64,000 nt of DNA from Rhizobiales bacterium YIM 77505 (lineage in GTDB: Bacteria > Pseudomonadota > Alphaproteobacteria > Rhizobiales > Beijerinckiaceae). Below are positions 37,180 through 46,692 of this stretch, piece by piece (the first letter of the stretch is position 1; every line of letters starts with the position of its first letter). The stretch lies in assembly GCA_000745135.1 (NCBI GenBank), contig JQNH01000001.1:2108001-2172000 (forward strand). Direction: 5' to 3'. The position numbers and the translations under genes were made by a program. The notes beneath the pieces are model-generated. The model did no database searches. It saw nothing but the letters and a program-made list of their open reading frames with translations, and was not told where the DNA came from.

Positions 37180-38865
37180 CTAATGCCGTGGACCGGCGCG
37201 ACGGTCGTCGGCGGGCCGACGAGCCCCCAAGACCGCGACCATAGTCGGATCGGCCAAGCTCGGCTGCAACGCCACGGACCTGCAATAGCTCGCGAGCGCT
37301 TCCTCAGGCCGGTTGAGGCTCCCAAGGACGACCGCGCGGTAGAAAAACGCCCCGGCGTGATCTGCCTTCAATGCAATGGCCCGTTCATAGCTCGCGAGCG
37401 CCTCTTCAAGCCGTCCGAGACTGCGCAAGGCGCGTCCGCGATTGACGTGCGCAGTGGCATCGCTGGGATCGAGGGTCGTCGCATGCCTGATCTGTCGTTC
37501 GGCGGCCTCGAACTTGCCTTGCTGCAACAAGAGAACCCCAAGAAGATGCGAGGCCGGGAAGTAATTCGGCTCGACTTTCAAGATCGAGCGATAGTGCTTT
37601 TCCGCTTCCGCAAGGTTGCCTCGCCGATGGATGGCAAGCGCCGCCTCGAATTGCGTTGTTAGTTCGGCAGCCTGCTTCGCCACGGCGAGGACCTGTTTGC
37701 AGACATGCGCGGCCTCCGCAAGTTTGCCTTGCTTGAGCAATCCCTCGGTGATCTGAAGCCCGACCGTCACGCTTTTGGGATGCAGTTGATCACCAAGATT
37801 TTGTCCGCTCCTCGTGCTCACCCGATAGCACTCGATGCGATGTTCGACCGCACCGAAGTTGTACTTGTAGGAAAAATTGCCCGTCAGGAAGTCGTACTTC
37901 GTGAGACCGCTCTGAATGGCCCAGCGAACGGCGTACAGATGGAGTGTAAAACCGGGAGACGGTTTCGTGATCGTGGTGTCCCGCCCGATAAGGAAAGCAA
38001 CCAGGGAGCGGTTCTTCTGATCTACAAGAGCCGCCAACACAGCGATGACTTCATCCCCATACCACAGAACCGGCAAGAACAGCGTCCCTTCATCGAAACA
38101 CGCCCGAAGCATCCTGCGATTGTTTATAAGCAGGCTGTGCGGGAGATGTGCGCCATAGCGCGCGGCAAGCTTGTCTCTCCACTGTGCTCCCCAGAGCCGC
38201 AGCAGAGCGTCGATGTCGCGGTCAATGGTGTCCAGGGTGGGCAAGGTGATGCGGTACTCTGCCCTTTCATCCACTTCCCGCAAACATGCCCTGGCATTTC
38301 GACGGGTTTTGTAGCCGAGATTGTTGCTGAGAAACTCATCGAATGTGGGCGGAAGAGGTGTATACACGTAGATGGCGTGATCGATATCGGGGCTATCGCC
38401 TGTGCGCTGCAACGCCTGAACGGTGAATTCTGCCTGTGAGAACGCCGCCATAAATGCCTGGAAGCGGCCCTCGGATGCGGCAATGTTGTCGAGGTGCAGC
38501 CTCGCCCAATTGTGCTGCCGAAGGCAGTTGGCGAAAGCCGGGATAGCCTCCTCAAAGTGCGGATGACAGATGAAGCCAGAGTATCCGACAAACGTGCCGC
38601 CTGCGGTCCGAAGCTCGTTGAAGAGCGTGAACTGCTTGTCCACTCCCGTCGTCAATTGCAATGGGAAGAACGCGACGTAATGGGAATCGTCCTCATTTGG
38701 TTTGGCAGCAAGAACGAGCCATTGGACCCGAATATGTTGGAGCCAATGTCTTATCCAACTCCACGACAGGAATATATGAGCTTCCGGATCGCTTTCGTAA
38801 ACAGTGATCCAGTCACTCTTCAGTTGGTCAAGGGCTTCAAGGCGGTCGATGACATCAATGTGCAT
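37180..38865 (-). CDS. BioF2-like acetyltransferase domain fused to TPR repeats
   Basis: A 561-residue protein. The N-terminal 365 residues resemble the GNAT-related BioF2/FemAB-like acyltransferases found in polysaccharide clusters: LFLSWSWIRHWLQHI at the start, FDEFLSNNLGYKTRRNARACLRE mid-way (in part) and YDFLTGNFSYKYNFGA near residue 340. Residues about 375-540 form TPR repeats (AEKHYRSILKVEPNYFPASHLLG, SDATAHVNRGRALRSLGRLEEA in part). The last repeat breaks off into a short basic tail, so the array may be truncated. Codon use is less GC-rich than its neighbours, suggesting transfer. It could acylate a surface glycan; substrate unknown. Confidence 0.72.
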   Translation of the reverse strand: MHIDVIDRLEALDQLKSDWITVYESDPEAHIFLSWSWIRHWLQHIRVQWLVLAAKPNEDDSHYVAFFPLQLTTGVDKQFTLFNELRTAGGTFVGYSGFICHPHFEEAIPAFANCLRQHNWARLHLDNIAASEGRFQAFMAAFSQAEFTVQALQRTGDSPDIDHAIYVYTPLPPTFDEFLSNNLGYKTRRNARACLREVDERAEYRITLPTLDTIDRDIDALLRLWGAQWRDKLAARYGAHLPHSLLINNRRMLRACFDEGTLFLPVLWYGDEVIAVLAALVDQKNRSLVAFLIGRDTTITKPSPGFTLHLYAVRWAIQSGLTKYDFLTGNFSYKYNFGAVEHRIECYRVSTRSGQNLGDQLHPKSVTVGLQITEGLLKQGKLAEAAHVCKQVLAVAKQAAELTTQFEAALAIHRRGNLAEAEKHYRSILKVEPNYFPASHLLGVLLLQQGKFEAAERQIRHATTLDPSDATAHVNRGRALRSLGRLEEALASYERAIALKADHAGAFFYRAVVLGSLNRPEEALASYCRSVALQPSLADPTMVAVLGARRPADDRRAGPRH

Positions 38866-39014
38866 ACTCCGAGAGTGGCTTACGAAGTTGCCATATACAA
38901 GCAGCAGATGCTGGTTAGAGTAACAGATGTCATGCGAGGCAGGGGGTGATCGCGAGTGAAGGTCGCGTGGATTCGGGCCGTGAACGAATATAGCTCAAAA
39001 CGTCCCAGCCTTTC

Positions 39015-39041
39015 GGTCCCAACCATTCAAAGGTTGGGACC
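39015..39041. other. perfect 10-bp hairpin upstream of the acetyltransferase gene
   Basis: GGTCCCAACC and GGTTGGGACC form a perfect 10-bp stem around a 7-nt loop. It lies between the tRNA-Phe 3' end and the acetyltransferase start. No T-run follows on either strand, so a simple intrinsic terminator for the tRNA is not supported. It could be part of the insert's end structure. Otherwise 38866-39086 holds no gene that I can see. Confidence 0.5.
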
Positions 39042-39086
39042 TTCGAACTCCCAAGTGCTTGATTTATTTATATTTCAGAAAAGCGA

Positions 39087-39162
39087 TGGTGCCCAGGGGC
39101 GGAATCGAACCACCGACACTGCGATTTTCAGTCGCATGCTCTACCAACTGAGCTACCTGGGC
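39087..39162 (-). tRNA. tRNA-Phe(GAA), CCA encoded
   Basis: A 76-nt tRNA on the minus strand: acceptor GCCCAGG/CCTGGGC, D-arm AGCTCAGTTGGTAGAGC, anticodon loop CTGAAAA giving GAA, T-loop GGTTCGATTCC and an encoded ACCA end. It is intact. Its 3' end is the probable recombination site for the adjacent insert, which restores the tRNA sequence. Confidence 0.97.
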
Positions 39163-39247
39163 ATCCGAGCCTTGCGAGAACCGCCGGCCGGCGCGGGGTG
39201 ATATAGAGGGCCGAGCCGTCCCTGTCCAGCGCCTCCGAGCAGCATCG

Positions 39248-39460
39248 TCAACGCTCCGGCTGCCCCTCTCCTGGTGCTTGCTCTGGAGCCTCCCCCTCAT
39301 CCTCCGGCAGCGGAATGAGGTAGCGCCCCGAGAGCCAGCGCTGCAGATCTGCATCGGCGCAACGGCCCGAACAGAACGGCCGGAAGGCGTGCACCGTCGG
39401 TTTTCCGCAGATGGGGCAGGCCGGCCCGCGCCGTCCCTCTCCGGCCTCAGGGTCAGGCAT
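39248..39460 (-). CDS. yacG: DNA gyrase inhibitor YacG, zinc-binding
   Basis: A 70-residue zinc protein. The four ligands are Cys15 and Cys18 in CPICGKP and Cys30 and Cys34 in FCSGRCADADL, followed by the family core RWLSGRYLIP. E. coli YacG binds and inhibits gyrase. The C-terminal tail is acidic and Pro-rich. Its start overlaps the acyl-CoA ligase stop by 8 bp. In most alphaproteobacteria yacG directly follows maf; here a ligase gene separates them. Confidence 0.93.
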   Translation of the reverse strand: MPDPEAGEGRRGPACPICGKPTVHAFRPFCSGRCADADLQRWLSGRYLIPLPEDEGEAPEQAPGEGQPER

Positions 39461-40973
39461 GGGCCCTTGCCTCCTCTCGGTCGCGGGCGCGCAGCTCCGT
39501 CTTCAGCACCTTGCCGTAGTTGTTCTTGGGCAGGGCATCGATGAAGACATAGGCCTTGGGGCGCTTGAAGCGAGCGATCCGGGAAAGACAAAGCGCATCG
39601 AGCTCGTCGCGGGTCGCATCCCCGACCACATAGGCCACGACGATCTCGCCCCATTCCGGGTCGGGCCGCCCGATCACCGAGACCTCCCGCACCTGGGGAT
39701 GCATCAAGAGCACCTCCTCGACCTCGCGGGGATAAATGTTGCTCCCACCGGAAATGATAAGATCCTTGGAGCGGTCCTTGAGCGTGAGATAGCCCTCCGC
39801 GTCGAAGGCCCCGACATCCCCGGTGTGGAGCCACCCGCCGCGCAACGTCGCCGAACTCGCCTCCGCATTGTTCCAATAGCCGGGCATCACGGTCGGCCCG
39901 CGCACGACCACCTCGCCCACCTCGCCCGGCGGCAAGGCCCGGTCCTCCTCATCGACCACGGCCACCTCGACGCAGGCATAGGTACGGCCCGCCGAGCCAA
40001 GCCGCTCGAGCCAGCGCGGATGCTCCCGATCGGCGATCTCTGCCTTGGGAAGCGTCGTGATGGTCATCGGGCTTTCGCCCTGGCCGTAGATCTGGGCAAG
40101 GCACGGGCCCAGCCGGTCGAGCGCCGCGCGCGCATCCTCCACATACATGGGCGCGCCGCCATAGATGATGGTGCGCGCGGCGGCAGGATCGAAATCGGCG
40201 CCGCTCGCGACGAGGCGCTTGACCATGGTCGGAGCCGCGAACATCGACATGCGCCGCCAATGGGCGAAGCACGAGGCGATCTCGGCCGGGTCGAAGCCCC
40301 CCGACTCCGGCACCACATTGACCCCGCGGCGCATGACGTGCGCCATGATGTAGAGCCCCGAGCCATGGCTCATGGGCGCGGCGTGCAGGAGCGTGTCGCC
40401 CGGGGCGATCGGATCGACCTCAAGCGCATACGCGAAGGTGGTGGCGGCCAAGACCCCGTGGGTGAGCATGGCGCCTTTCGGCCGGCCAGTGGTGCCGCTC
40501 GTGTAGAACAGCCAGGCAAGGTCCTGCGCCTGACGCTCGGCGGGCGCGATCGGATCCGCCTGGAACAGCGCCTCGTAGGCGCTGCCGCCCATCACGACGA
40601 GCCGTTCGAGAGTGCCGGGGGCGTGGCCTGCGACCTCGGCCTCCACATCCTCGGAGGCAAAACACAGGCGCGCCCCCGAATGTTCGAGGATGTAGCCGAT
40701 CTCGGCTCCGTGCAGCTTCGCATTGACCGGCACCGCCGCGAGCCCCGCCCACCAGATGCCGAACAGCGTCTCCACATACTGAGGGGAGTTGCGGGAAACG
40801 ATGGCGACACGGTCACCCGGCGCGAGGGCGCAGGGACCGCGCAACGCCGCCGCCAGAGCGGCGGCGCGCCGGGCAAGCGCTGCGAAGGTTTGATGGACGC
40901 CAAGCCCCCGCCCGATCGCCGCCCGATGGGGATCGGCCTTGCCGGCCCGTTCAAGCCAGAGGGCGATATTCAT
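39453..40973 (-). CDS. AMP-forming acyl-CoA synthetase/ligase
   Basis: A 506-residue member of the ANL adenylating superfamily. The P-loop-like motif FYTSGTTGRPKGAMLTH is near residue 158, A5-like IYGQGESPMTITT, A7-like HTGDVGAFDAEGYLTLKDRSKD and the catalytic Lys motif PKNNYGKVLKTELR near the end. It activates a carboxylic acid to its CoA thioester; chain length or aromatic nature cannot be told, though long-chain or malonyl/cinnamoyl-type ligases are the nearest groups. It sits 3 bp from the maf stop and overlaps yacG, so it is co-transcribed with two housekeeping genes, which is odd. Confidence 0.88.
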   Translation of the reverse strand: MNIALWLERAGKADPHRAAIGRGLGVHQTFAALARRAAALAAALRGPCALAPGDRVAIVSRNSPQYVETLFGIWWAGLAAVPVNAKLHGAEIGYILEHSGARLCFASEDVEAEVAGHAPGTLERLVVMGGSAYEALFQADPIAPAERQAQDLAWLFYTSGTTGRPKGAMLTHGVLAATTFAYALEVDPIAPGDTLLHAAPMSHGSGLYIMAHVMRRGVNVVPESGGFDPAEIASCFAHWRRMSMFAAPTMVKRLVASGADFDPAAARTIIYGGAPMYVEDARAALDRLGPCLAQIYGQGESPMTITTLPKAEIADREHPRWLERLGSAGRTYACVEVAVVDEEDRALPPGEVGEVVVRGPTVMPGYWNNAEASSATLRGGWLHTGDVGAFDAEGYLTLKDRSKDLIISGGSNIYPREVEEVLLMHPQVREVSVIGRPDPEWGEIVVAYVVGDATRDELDALCLSRIARFKRPKAYVFIDALPKNNYGKVLKTELRARDREEARAHA

Positions 40974-40976
40974 GGT

Positions 40977-41621
40977 TCATGCCGCGTTGAGCCAGGCGAA
41001 GCGGACCGGATAGCCCTCTCCTTCGAGGAGGGAAACCGTCTCGTAGAGCGGCAGGCCAACCACATTGGTGTAGGAGCCCACGAGCTTGATCACGAAGGCG
41101 CCTGCAAGGCCCTGGACGGCGTAACCACCGGCCTTGCCCCGCCATTCTCCGGAGGCGAGATAGCTCTCGATCTCCTCCCGCGAGAGGCGCTTGAAACGGA
41201 TGCGCGTCTCGACGATGCGCTCCCGCATCCGGTCCTTCGGAGTGATGAGGCAGACGGAGGTGTAGACCCGGTGGGCACGGCCCGACAGGAGGCGCAGACA
41301 CCCGGCGGCCTCGTCCACCACCTCGGCCTTGGGCAGGATGCGCCGGCCGACGGCGACCACCGTGTCGGCGGAGAGGATGAAGGCGTCGCTCAGCTCCGGA
41401 CGGTTGCGGGCCGTGGTGCGCGCCACCTCCGCCTTCATGCGGGCGAGCCGCTTGACGAGCTCGCGGGGGGTCTCCGCCTTCAGCGGAGTCTCGTCGATGT
41501 CGGCGGGAAGGAGCGCGTCGGGCTCGACCCCAACCTGCTGCAAGAGCGCCAGCCGGCGAGGCGACGCGGACGCCAGAACGAGCTTGGGCCGCCAGTCGGA
41601 GCTGGAAGAGGAAGACGCCAC
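40977..41621 (-). CDS. maf: Maf family nucleotide pyrophosphatase
   Basis: A 214-residue Maf protein that hydrolyses non-canonical or canonical nucleoside triphosphates and is linked to division arrest. [18 protein letters not shown] is the N-terminal signature, [15 protein letters not shown] the metal and nucleotide site, and [16 protein letters not shown] plus [13 protein letters not shown] complete the family set. A Ser-rich N-terminus ([10 protein letters not shown]) precedes the core. It heads the maf-ligase-yacG operon. Confidence 0.94.
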   Translation of the reverse strand: MASSSSSSDWRPKLVLASASPRRLALLQQVGVEPDALLPADIDETPLKAETPRELVKRLARMKAEVARTTARNRPELSDAFILSADTVVAVGRRILPKAEVVDEAAGCLRLLSGRAHRVYTSVCLITPKDRMRERIVETRIRFKRLSREEIESYLASGEWRGKAGGYAVQGLAGAFVIKLVGSYTNVVGLPLYETVSLLEGEGYPVRFAWLNAA

Positions 41622-41789
41622 GAATGCTGCCTCGCTGGTGCGCGTTCCGTGCTAGAGTTGTCGGACCGAGCTTCGTTTGATCGACGCCTGGGCGGTCAAT
41701 CGGGCGCGGAACCTACTGCAACGAACGGGACTTGTGAACACGAGCCTCGTCCTGCGGCCTACCCCACCAAGGCCAGTTCAAGGAGCGCC

Positions 41790-42161
41790 ATGTCCCAACG
41801 CGATCTCTCCCGCACGCTGGCGAAAGCCGCCCTCGAGGCCAGCCAAACCTCGATGCAGGCGGGGCTCACGATCGCGGCGCGCTGGCCGATCCTCGCCGCC
41901 TGGACCGTGACGCCGGCGGAGGCCGCCGCCGAGTGGAACCGGGCCTGCACGGAAAAGCTCGCCGCGGCGTCCGCCGGGGCTTTCGCCGCCTGGATCGAGT
42001 GGCAGAAGGTGTGGCTGCAAGCGGCCGGCCAAGCCCCGTCGCCGGCCGCCCTTGCCGCCACCATGGTGCGCATCGGCAGCGAGGCCGGCCGGCCGGCGCG
42101 ACAGCGGCTCAAGGCGAATGCGAAGCGGCTCAGGTCGCATCGACGGATCCGATCCCCCTGA
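41790..42161 (+). CDS. phasin-like small helical protein
   Basis: A 123-residue Ala/Trp-rich helical protein starting at the ATG at 41790, with an AGGAG ribosome binding site 5 bp away. The segment AAAEWNRACTEKLAAASAGAF and neighbours give an amphipathic helix pattern typical of phasin-type granule-associated proteins; the C-terminus is strongly basic. It lies at the 3' end of a 916-codon open frame whose upstream part is only antisense to ligase and maf, so the true gene is short. No motif proves a phasin role; a conserved hypothetical protein is the safe name. Confidence 0.6.
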   Translation: MSQRDLSRTLAKAALEASQTSMQAGLTIAARWPILAAWTVTPAEAAAEWNRACTEKLAAASAGAFAAWIEWQKVWLQAAGQAPSPAALAATMVRIGSEAGRPARQRLKANAKRLRSHRRIRSP

Positions 42162-42166
42162 CGGCG

Positions 42167-43012
42167 TCATGGCTGCTCCGGGCCTGCCTCCACCGGTCCT
42201 GTCGCCAGCGGCGTTCCGGGGGCGGGCTGTCGATCGAGCTGGCGGTAGCGCGCAACGCCGAAGGGAATGCTGGCAAGATAAAGGATCGTGCCGACCGCAA
42301 GCGTCGCGAAGGGAAAGCTGACGAGAAGCCCGATGAAGGCGGCGGCGGCCACGAAGATGGGCGGCACCCAATGGCGGGGCACGCGCTTGCCCATGGTCTT
42401 GCCTGAATAGGTGGGGATCGTGGACACCATCAGGAAGGCGATGAACACCACGTAGACGAGCACGAGGGGGGCCACCGCCGGCCTGATCGGCACATCGAGA
42501 AAGTGCAGATACACGGGCAGGAGCGCGCTCACCGCGCCGGCGGGAGCCGCCATGCCGACGAAGAAGTTCTTCTGCCACTCCGGACGGTTCGGATCATCCA
42601 GCATCACGTTGAAGCGCGCGAGCCGCAAACCCGCCGCGATGGCAAAGACGAGCGCTGCCACCCAGCCGAGGCCTTTGAGCTCGTCGAGGACGAAGCTGTA
42701 GAGGATGAGGGCCGGAGCGACGCCGAAGCAGACGAAATCGGACAGGGAGTCGAGCTCGGCGCCGAAGCGCGACGTTCCCTTGAGCAAGCGCGCGAGCCGC
42801 CCATCGATGCCATCGAGGAGCGCGGCCCCGATGATGGCGAACACGGCCGGCTCAAGCCGCTCTTCATAAGCGAGCCGGATGGCGGTCAGGCCGAGGCACA
42901 GTCCGAGAAGCGTGATCAGGTTCGGCGCGATGACCCGGAATGGCACCGGCTTAAAGAGCCGGCGACGCGGCTCGTGGGGGTCGGGCGCGAAAGGGGGGAA
43001 AAGATCGCTCAT
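42167..43012 (-). CDS. pssA: CDP-diacylglycerol-serine O-phosphatidyltransferase
   Basis: Makes phosphatidylserine in the inner membrane. The 281-residue protein has about eight transmembrane helices and the CDP-alcohol phosphotransferase motif DGIDGRLARLLKGTSRFGAE...DSLSD (D-G-x2-A-R-x8-G-x3-D-x3-D), near residue 69. The ATG at 43012 was chosen over an upstream open extension. In many rhizobia psd (phosphatidylserine decarboxylase) precedes pssA; here the 313 bp upstream (43013-43325) are empty to my eye, so psd must be elsewhere. The gene converges on the phasin-like gene. Confidence 0.94.
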   Translation of the reverse strand: MSDLFPPFAPDPHEPRRRLFKPVPFRVIAPNLITLLGLCLGLTAIRLAYEERLEPAVFAIIGAALLDGIDGRLARLLKGTSRFGAELDSLSDFVCFGVAPALILYSFVLDELKGLGWVAALVFAIAAGLRLARFNVMLDDPNRPEWQKNFFVGMAAPAGAVSALLPVYLHFLDVPIRPAVAPLVLVYVVFIAFLMVSTIPTYSGKTMGKRVPRHWVPPIFVAAAAFIGLLVSFPFATLAVGTILYLASIPFGVARYRQLDRQPAPGTPLATGPVEAGPEQP

Positions 43013-43325
43013 GGGCCACCGAGAATACCGATCGCCCAGGGACCAGCAAGCCAAAGCGCGAGGCCTCCGCCGCGATGAGATCGGCCGCGAACAGAGGGCC
43101 CGTCCGCTCCCCGTCCGTGCCACGAGGGGAGCCGGTCACCATCGCGCCCTCATCATGACGGCAGGGCTCGACCCGGCCAGCGGAACCGCAGGAGGGCCGG
43201 CGCCGGTCGTTGCTGCAACAATCAAGGATTATTTCGGGGTCGGCCGCGCAGGACCAGGCCACACCCGGCCTTTGCCATCGGATCTGATCCGGGGTCGCGC
43301 GCCGACCAGCACCGGCCCGTGCAGG
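43013..43325. other. intergenic gap without visible gene
   Basis: About 313 bp between pssA and the Deg protease. I see no ORF with a ribosome binding site, no tRNA and no clear terminator; it should carry the pssA promoter. Confidence 0.4.
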
Positions 43326-44726
<1,401 letters not shown>

Positions 44727-44887
44727 CGACGGCTCCACGGACAACGCAAATCAGGGGATGCCCTTGTATAGGGGTCGGTTGGGGAAGGAAAAAGGCGCCG
44801 AGCGGCCCGACCGTCGTTCCGGCCGCTGCGAGGCCGCCCAAAGACCCGGATGGAGCAGCCGGCGATGAGCACCGCGGATCGGCCCCA

Positions 44888-46111
44888 TCACCCGCTGCGG
44901 GCGCGGCCTGCGAGCATCGCCTGGTAGACTTCGAGCAGGCGCTCGGCATGGCGGGCGGGGGTCAGGGGAGCCGACCAGTAGCGGTCATAGGCGGCGCGCC
45001 CGAGGCGCCGGGCGGTCCCGATCTCTGAAACGGTCCGGAGCGCCTGCGCCAGCGCCGCCGCCTGCGGTTCCACGACGAGGCCGGTTTCGCCATGGGCCAC
45101 CTTCTCGGCCGCCCCGGCGCGCGCGGAGACAACCGCCGGGACCCCCGCGGCGGCGGCCTCGTAGACCGTGAGCGGCCCGGTCTCGTACCAGCGCGAGGGA
45201 GCGACGATGGCCCGGATGTCGCGGGACAGGAGCGCCCGAACCTCCTCGGGACGTCGCCAGCCGATCACCTCCGCGTCAGGGTTGTGGCGCGAGATCTCGT
45301 CGGCGACCGGGCCCTCGCCGATCAGGAGGGCCGGCACGCCCGCCTCCCGGGCGGCGATGGCAAAGAGGTCGGCGCCCTTCTCCCGCGTCAGCCGGCCGAT
45401 ATAGGCCACCCGGGCGCTCTGCGCGATGGCGGCCGGCTCCCGGGGAGGGATGGCCACCGGATTGTCGACCCGGTGATGGCGCACGGAGGCCGGCAGGAAG
45501 GGGGCGATGGTCTTCCGACCGCGGTCGGAGACATGGATCACGTCGAAGCCGCCTCCCCGCACCATCCGCCGCGTGGCGAGCGTGCGCAGCACCCGGATCG
45601 CCTTGTGCAGGCCGCTCTTCGGGTCGCAGGGCGCGGCCACGCAGGACGGCGACAGGGGTGCGAGGCCGCAGGGCGCCTCCTTCTCGAAGCGGTAGTAGAG
45701 GCCGTTGGGGCAGGCGATGAAGTAGTCGTGGAGCGTCACCGCGAAGGGCCGGCCGGCGGCAAGGCAGACCGGGAAGACGGCGGGCGAGAAGGCCCGCGTC
45801 CATTGGTGGAGGTGGATCACCGTTGGCTCCGGCGGCAGGCCATGCAAGACGCCGGCAAGCTTCTGCGCCGCCGCGCGGTTCCAGATTCCCACCGCTGCCG
45901 CCCTCGCTGCGGGCAGCTCCCACACATCCGAGAAGCCGAGCCCGATGCGCTCGATGGCGGGATAGTCGAGGAGCGCATCGCCGCCGTTGCCGACGGCATG
46001 GATGAAGGTGACCCGCGCGCCGGCCTCCGCGAGCGCACGGGCCGATTCGATGGCCACCCGCTGGGCACCCCCGCCCGGCTCGGCAAAGTCGGCGAGGATC
46101 ACGACGCGCAT
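44888..46111 (-). CDS. glycosyltransferase, GT4/GT-B type
   Basis: A 407-residue GT-B enzyme. MRVVILADFAEPGGGAQRVAIESARALAEAG (in part) starts the acceptor domain; HLHQWTRAFSPAVF and ITLHDYF-like VTLHDYFIACPNG contain the catalytic-site His-Asp region, and APSRWYETGPLTVYEAAAAG supplies the donor E-x7-E-type motif. The ATG at 46111 fits the family start. It stands alone, well away from the main cluster; it may add a sugar to a surface polysaccharide or glycolipid. Confidence 0.87.
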   Translation of the reverse strand: MRVVILADFAEPGGGAQRVAIESARALAEAGARVTFIHAVGNGGDALLDYPAIERIGLGFSDVWELPAARAAAVGIWNRAAAQKLAGVLHGLPPEPTVIHLHQWTRAFSPAVFPVCLAAGRPFAVTLHDYFIACPNGLYYRFEKEAPCGLAPLSPSCVAAPCDPKSGLHKAIRVLRTLATRRMVRGGGFDVIHVSDRGRKTIAPFLPASVRHHRVDNPVAIPPREPAAIAQSARVAYIGRLTREKGADLFAIAAREAGVPALLIGEGPVADEISRHNPDAEVIGWRRPEEVRALLSRDIRAIVAPSRWYETGPLTVYEAAAAGVPAVVSARAGAAEKVAHGETGLVVEPQAAALAQALRTVSEIGTARRLGRAAYDRYWSAPLTPARHAERLLEVYQAMLAGRARSG

Positions 46112-46326
46112 GGACGAGGCCCGAGCATAGCTTTGCGACGCATAGCACCGGGGTCCTTGCGAGGAGGTTTCGCGCCGCCTGCAGGATCGCGAACCCGCCT
46201 TCTGCGTTGCGCCCCCTTCGGCGCGCATCCCGGGACGACCGGACGGGCCGCCTTCAGATTTTCTCGTGACCCGATGTCGGCTCGGGGCATACTCGCGCGT
46301 CCTTCGACCGTTGAGGAATGCCCCGC

Positions 46327-46692
46327 ATGCTCTACGCCATTCTCTGCTACCATGACGAAAAGATCGTCTGCTCCTGGAGCAAGGAACAGGACGATGCGGT
46401 GATGGCCCGGCTTGGGGTCGTCCACCAACGCCTGAAGAACGAAGGCAAGCTCGGGCCCTCGGCTCGGCTCCTGCCGACGACGGCAGCCACCACCTTGAGG
46501 AAGAATCAGGACCTCGTGCTCGACGGCCCCTTCGCCGAGACCAAGGAGCAGCTTCTCGGCTTCTACATCATCGATGTCGCCGATCTCGAAGAGGCGTTGC
46601 AGGTCGCCCGCGAGCTCGCGAAGGCCAATCCGGGCGGCGCCTACGAACTCAGGCCGGTCTCGGTGTTCCTGGACGGGAGCGAACGAAGGTGA
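46327..46692 (+). CDS. YCII/DGPF-domain protein
   Basis: A 121-residue dimeric alpha-beta barrel protein. MLYAILCYHDEKIVCSW opens the fold and VLDGPFAETKEQLLGFYIID carries the DGPF motif that defines the group. ATG at 46327 is 9 bp after GAGG and begins exactly at the family start; an ATG at 46318 (9 bp upstream, in frame) lacks ribosome binding site spacing. Its stop overlaps the sigma factor start (GTGA). DGPF proteins are the regular partners of ECF42 sigma factors. Confidence 0.9.
   Translation: MLYAILCYHDEKIVCSWSKEQDDAVMARLGVVHQRLKNEGKLGPSARLLPTTAATTLRKNQDLVLDGPFAETKEQLLGFYIIDVADLEEALQVARELAKANPGGAYELRPVSVFLDGSERR

Larger units (their letters stand above)
36849..39108. mobile_element. 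small lower-GC insert at tRNA-Phe (island remnant)
   Basis: Between the two tRNA-Phe-derived repeats lie about 2.2 kb whose base composition drops visibly toward 50-55 percent GC, against mid-60s around it. It holds one intact gene (acetyltransferase-TPR, 37180-38865) and about 300 bp (36873-37179) with no convincing gene and several stops, perhaps decayed sequence. No integrase remains, so this is at most a remnant or a passenger cassette. The hairpins AACCCTTTTGAGGGGTT near 36952 and GGTCCCAACC/GGTTGGGACC at 39015-39041 flank the gene. Confidence 0.45.

Noticed and set aside
39015-39041. Hairpin as tRNA-Phe terminator
   Set aside because: The stem is perfect but no T-run follows on the tRNA strand, so a terminator call was not made.
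39411-41789. Long plus-strand open frame (916 codons to 42161) antisense to the acyl-CoA ligase and maf
   Set aside because: The part antisense to ligase and maf has no family features and no ribosome binding site; both opposite genes are strongly recognisable. Only the last 123 codons (41790-42161) are a plausible gene.
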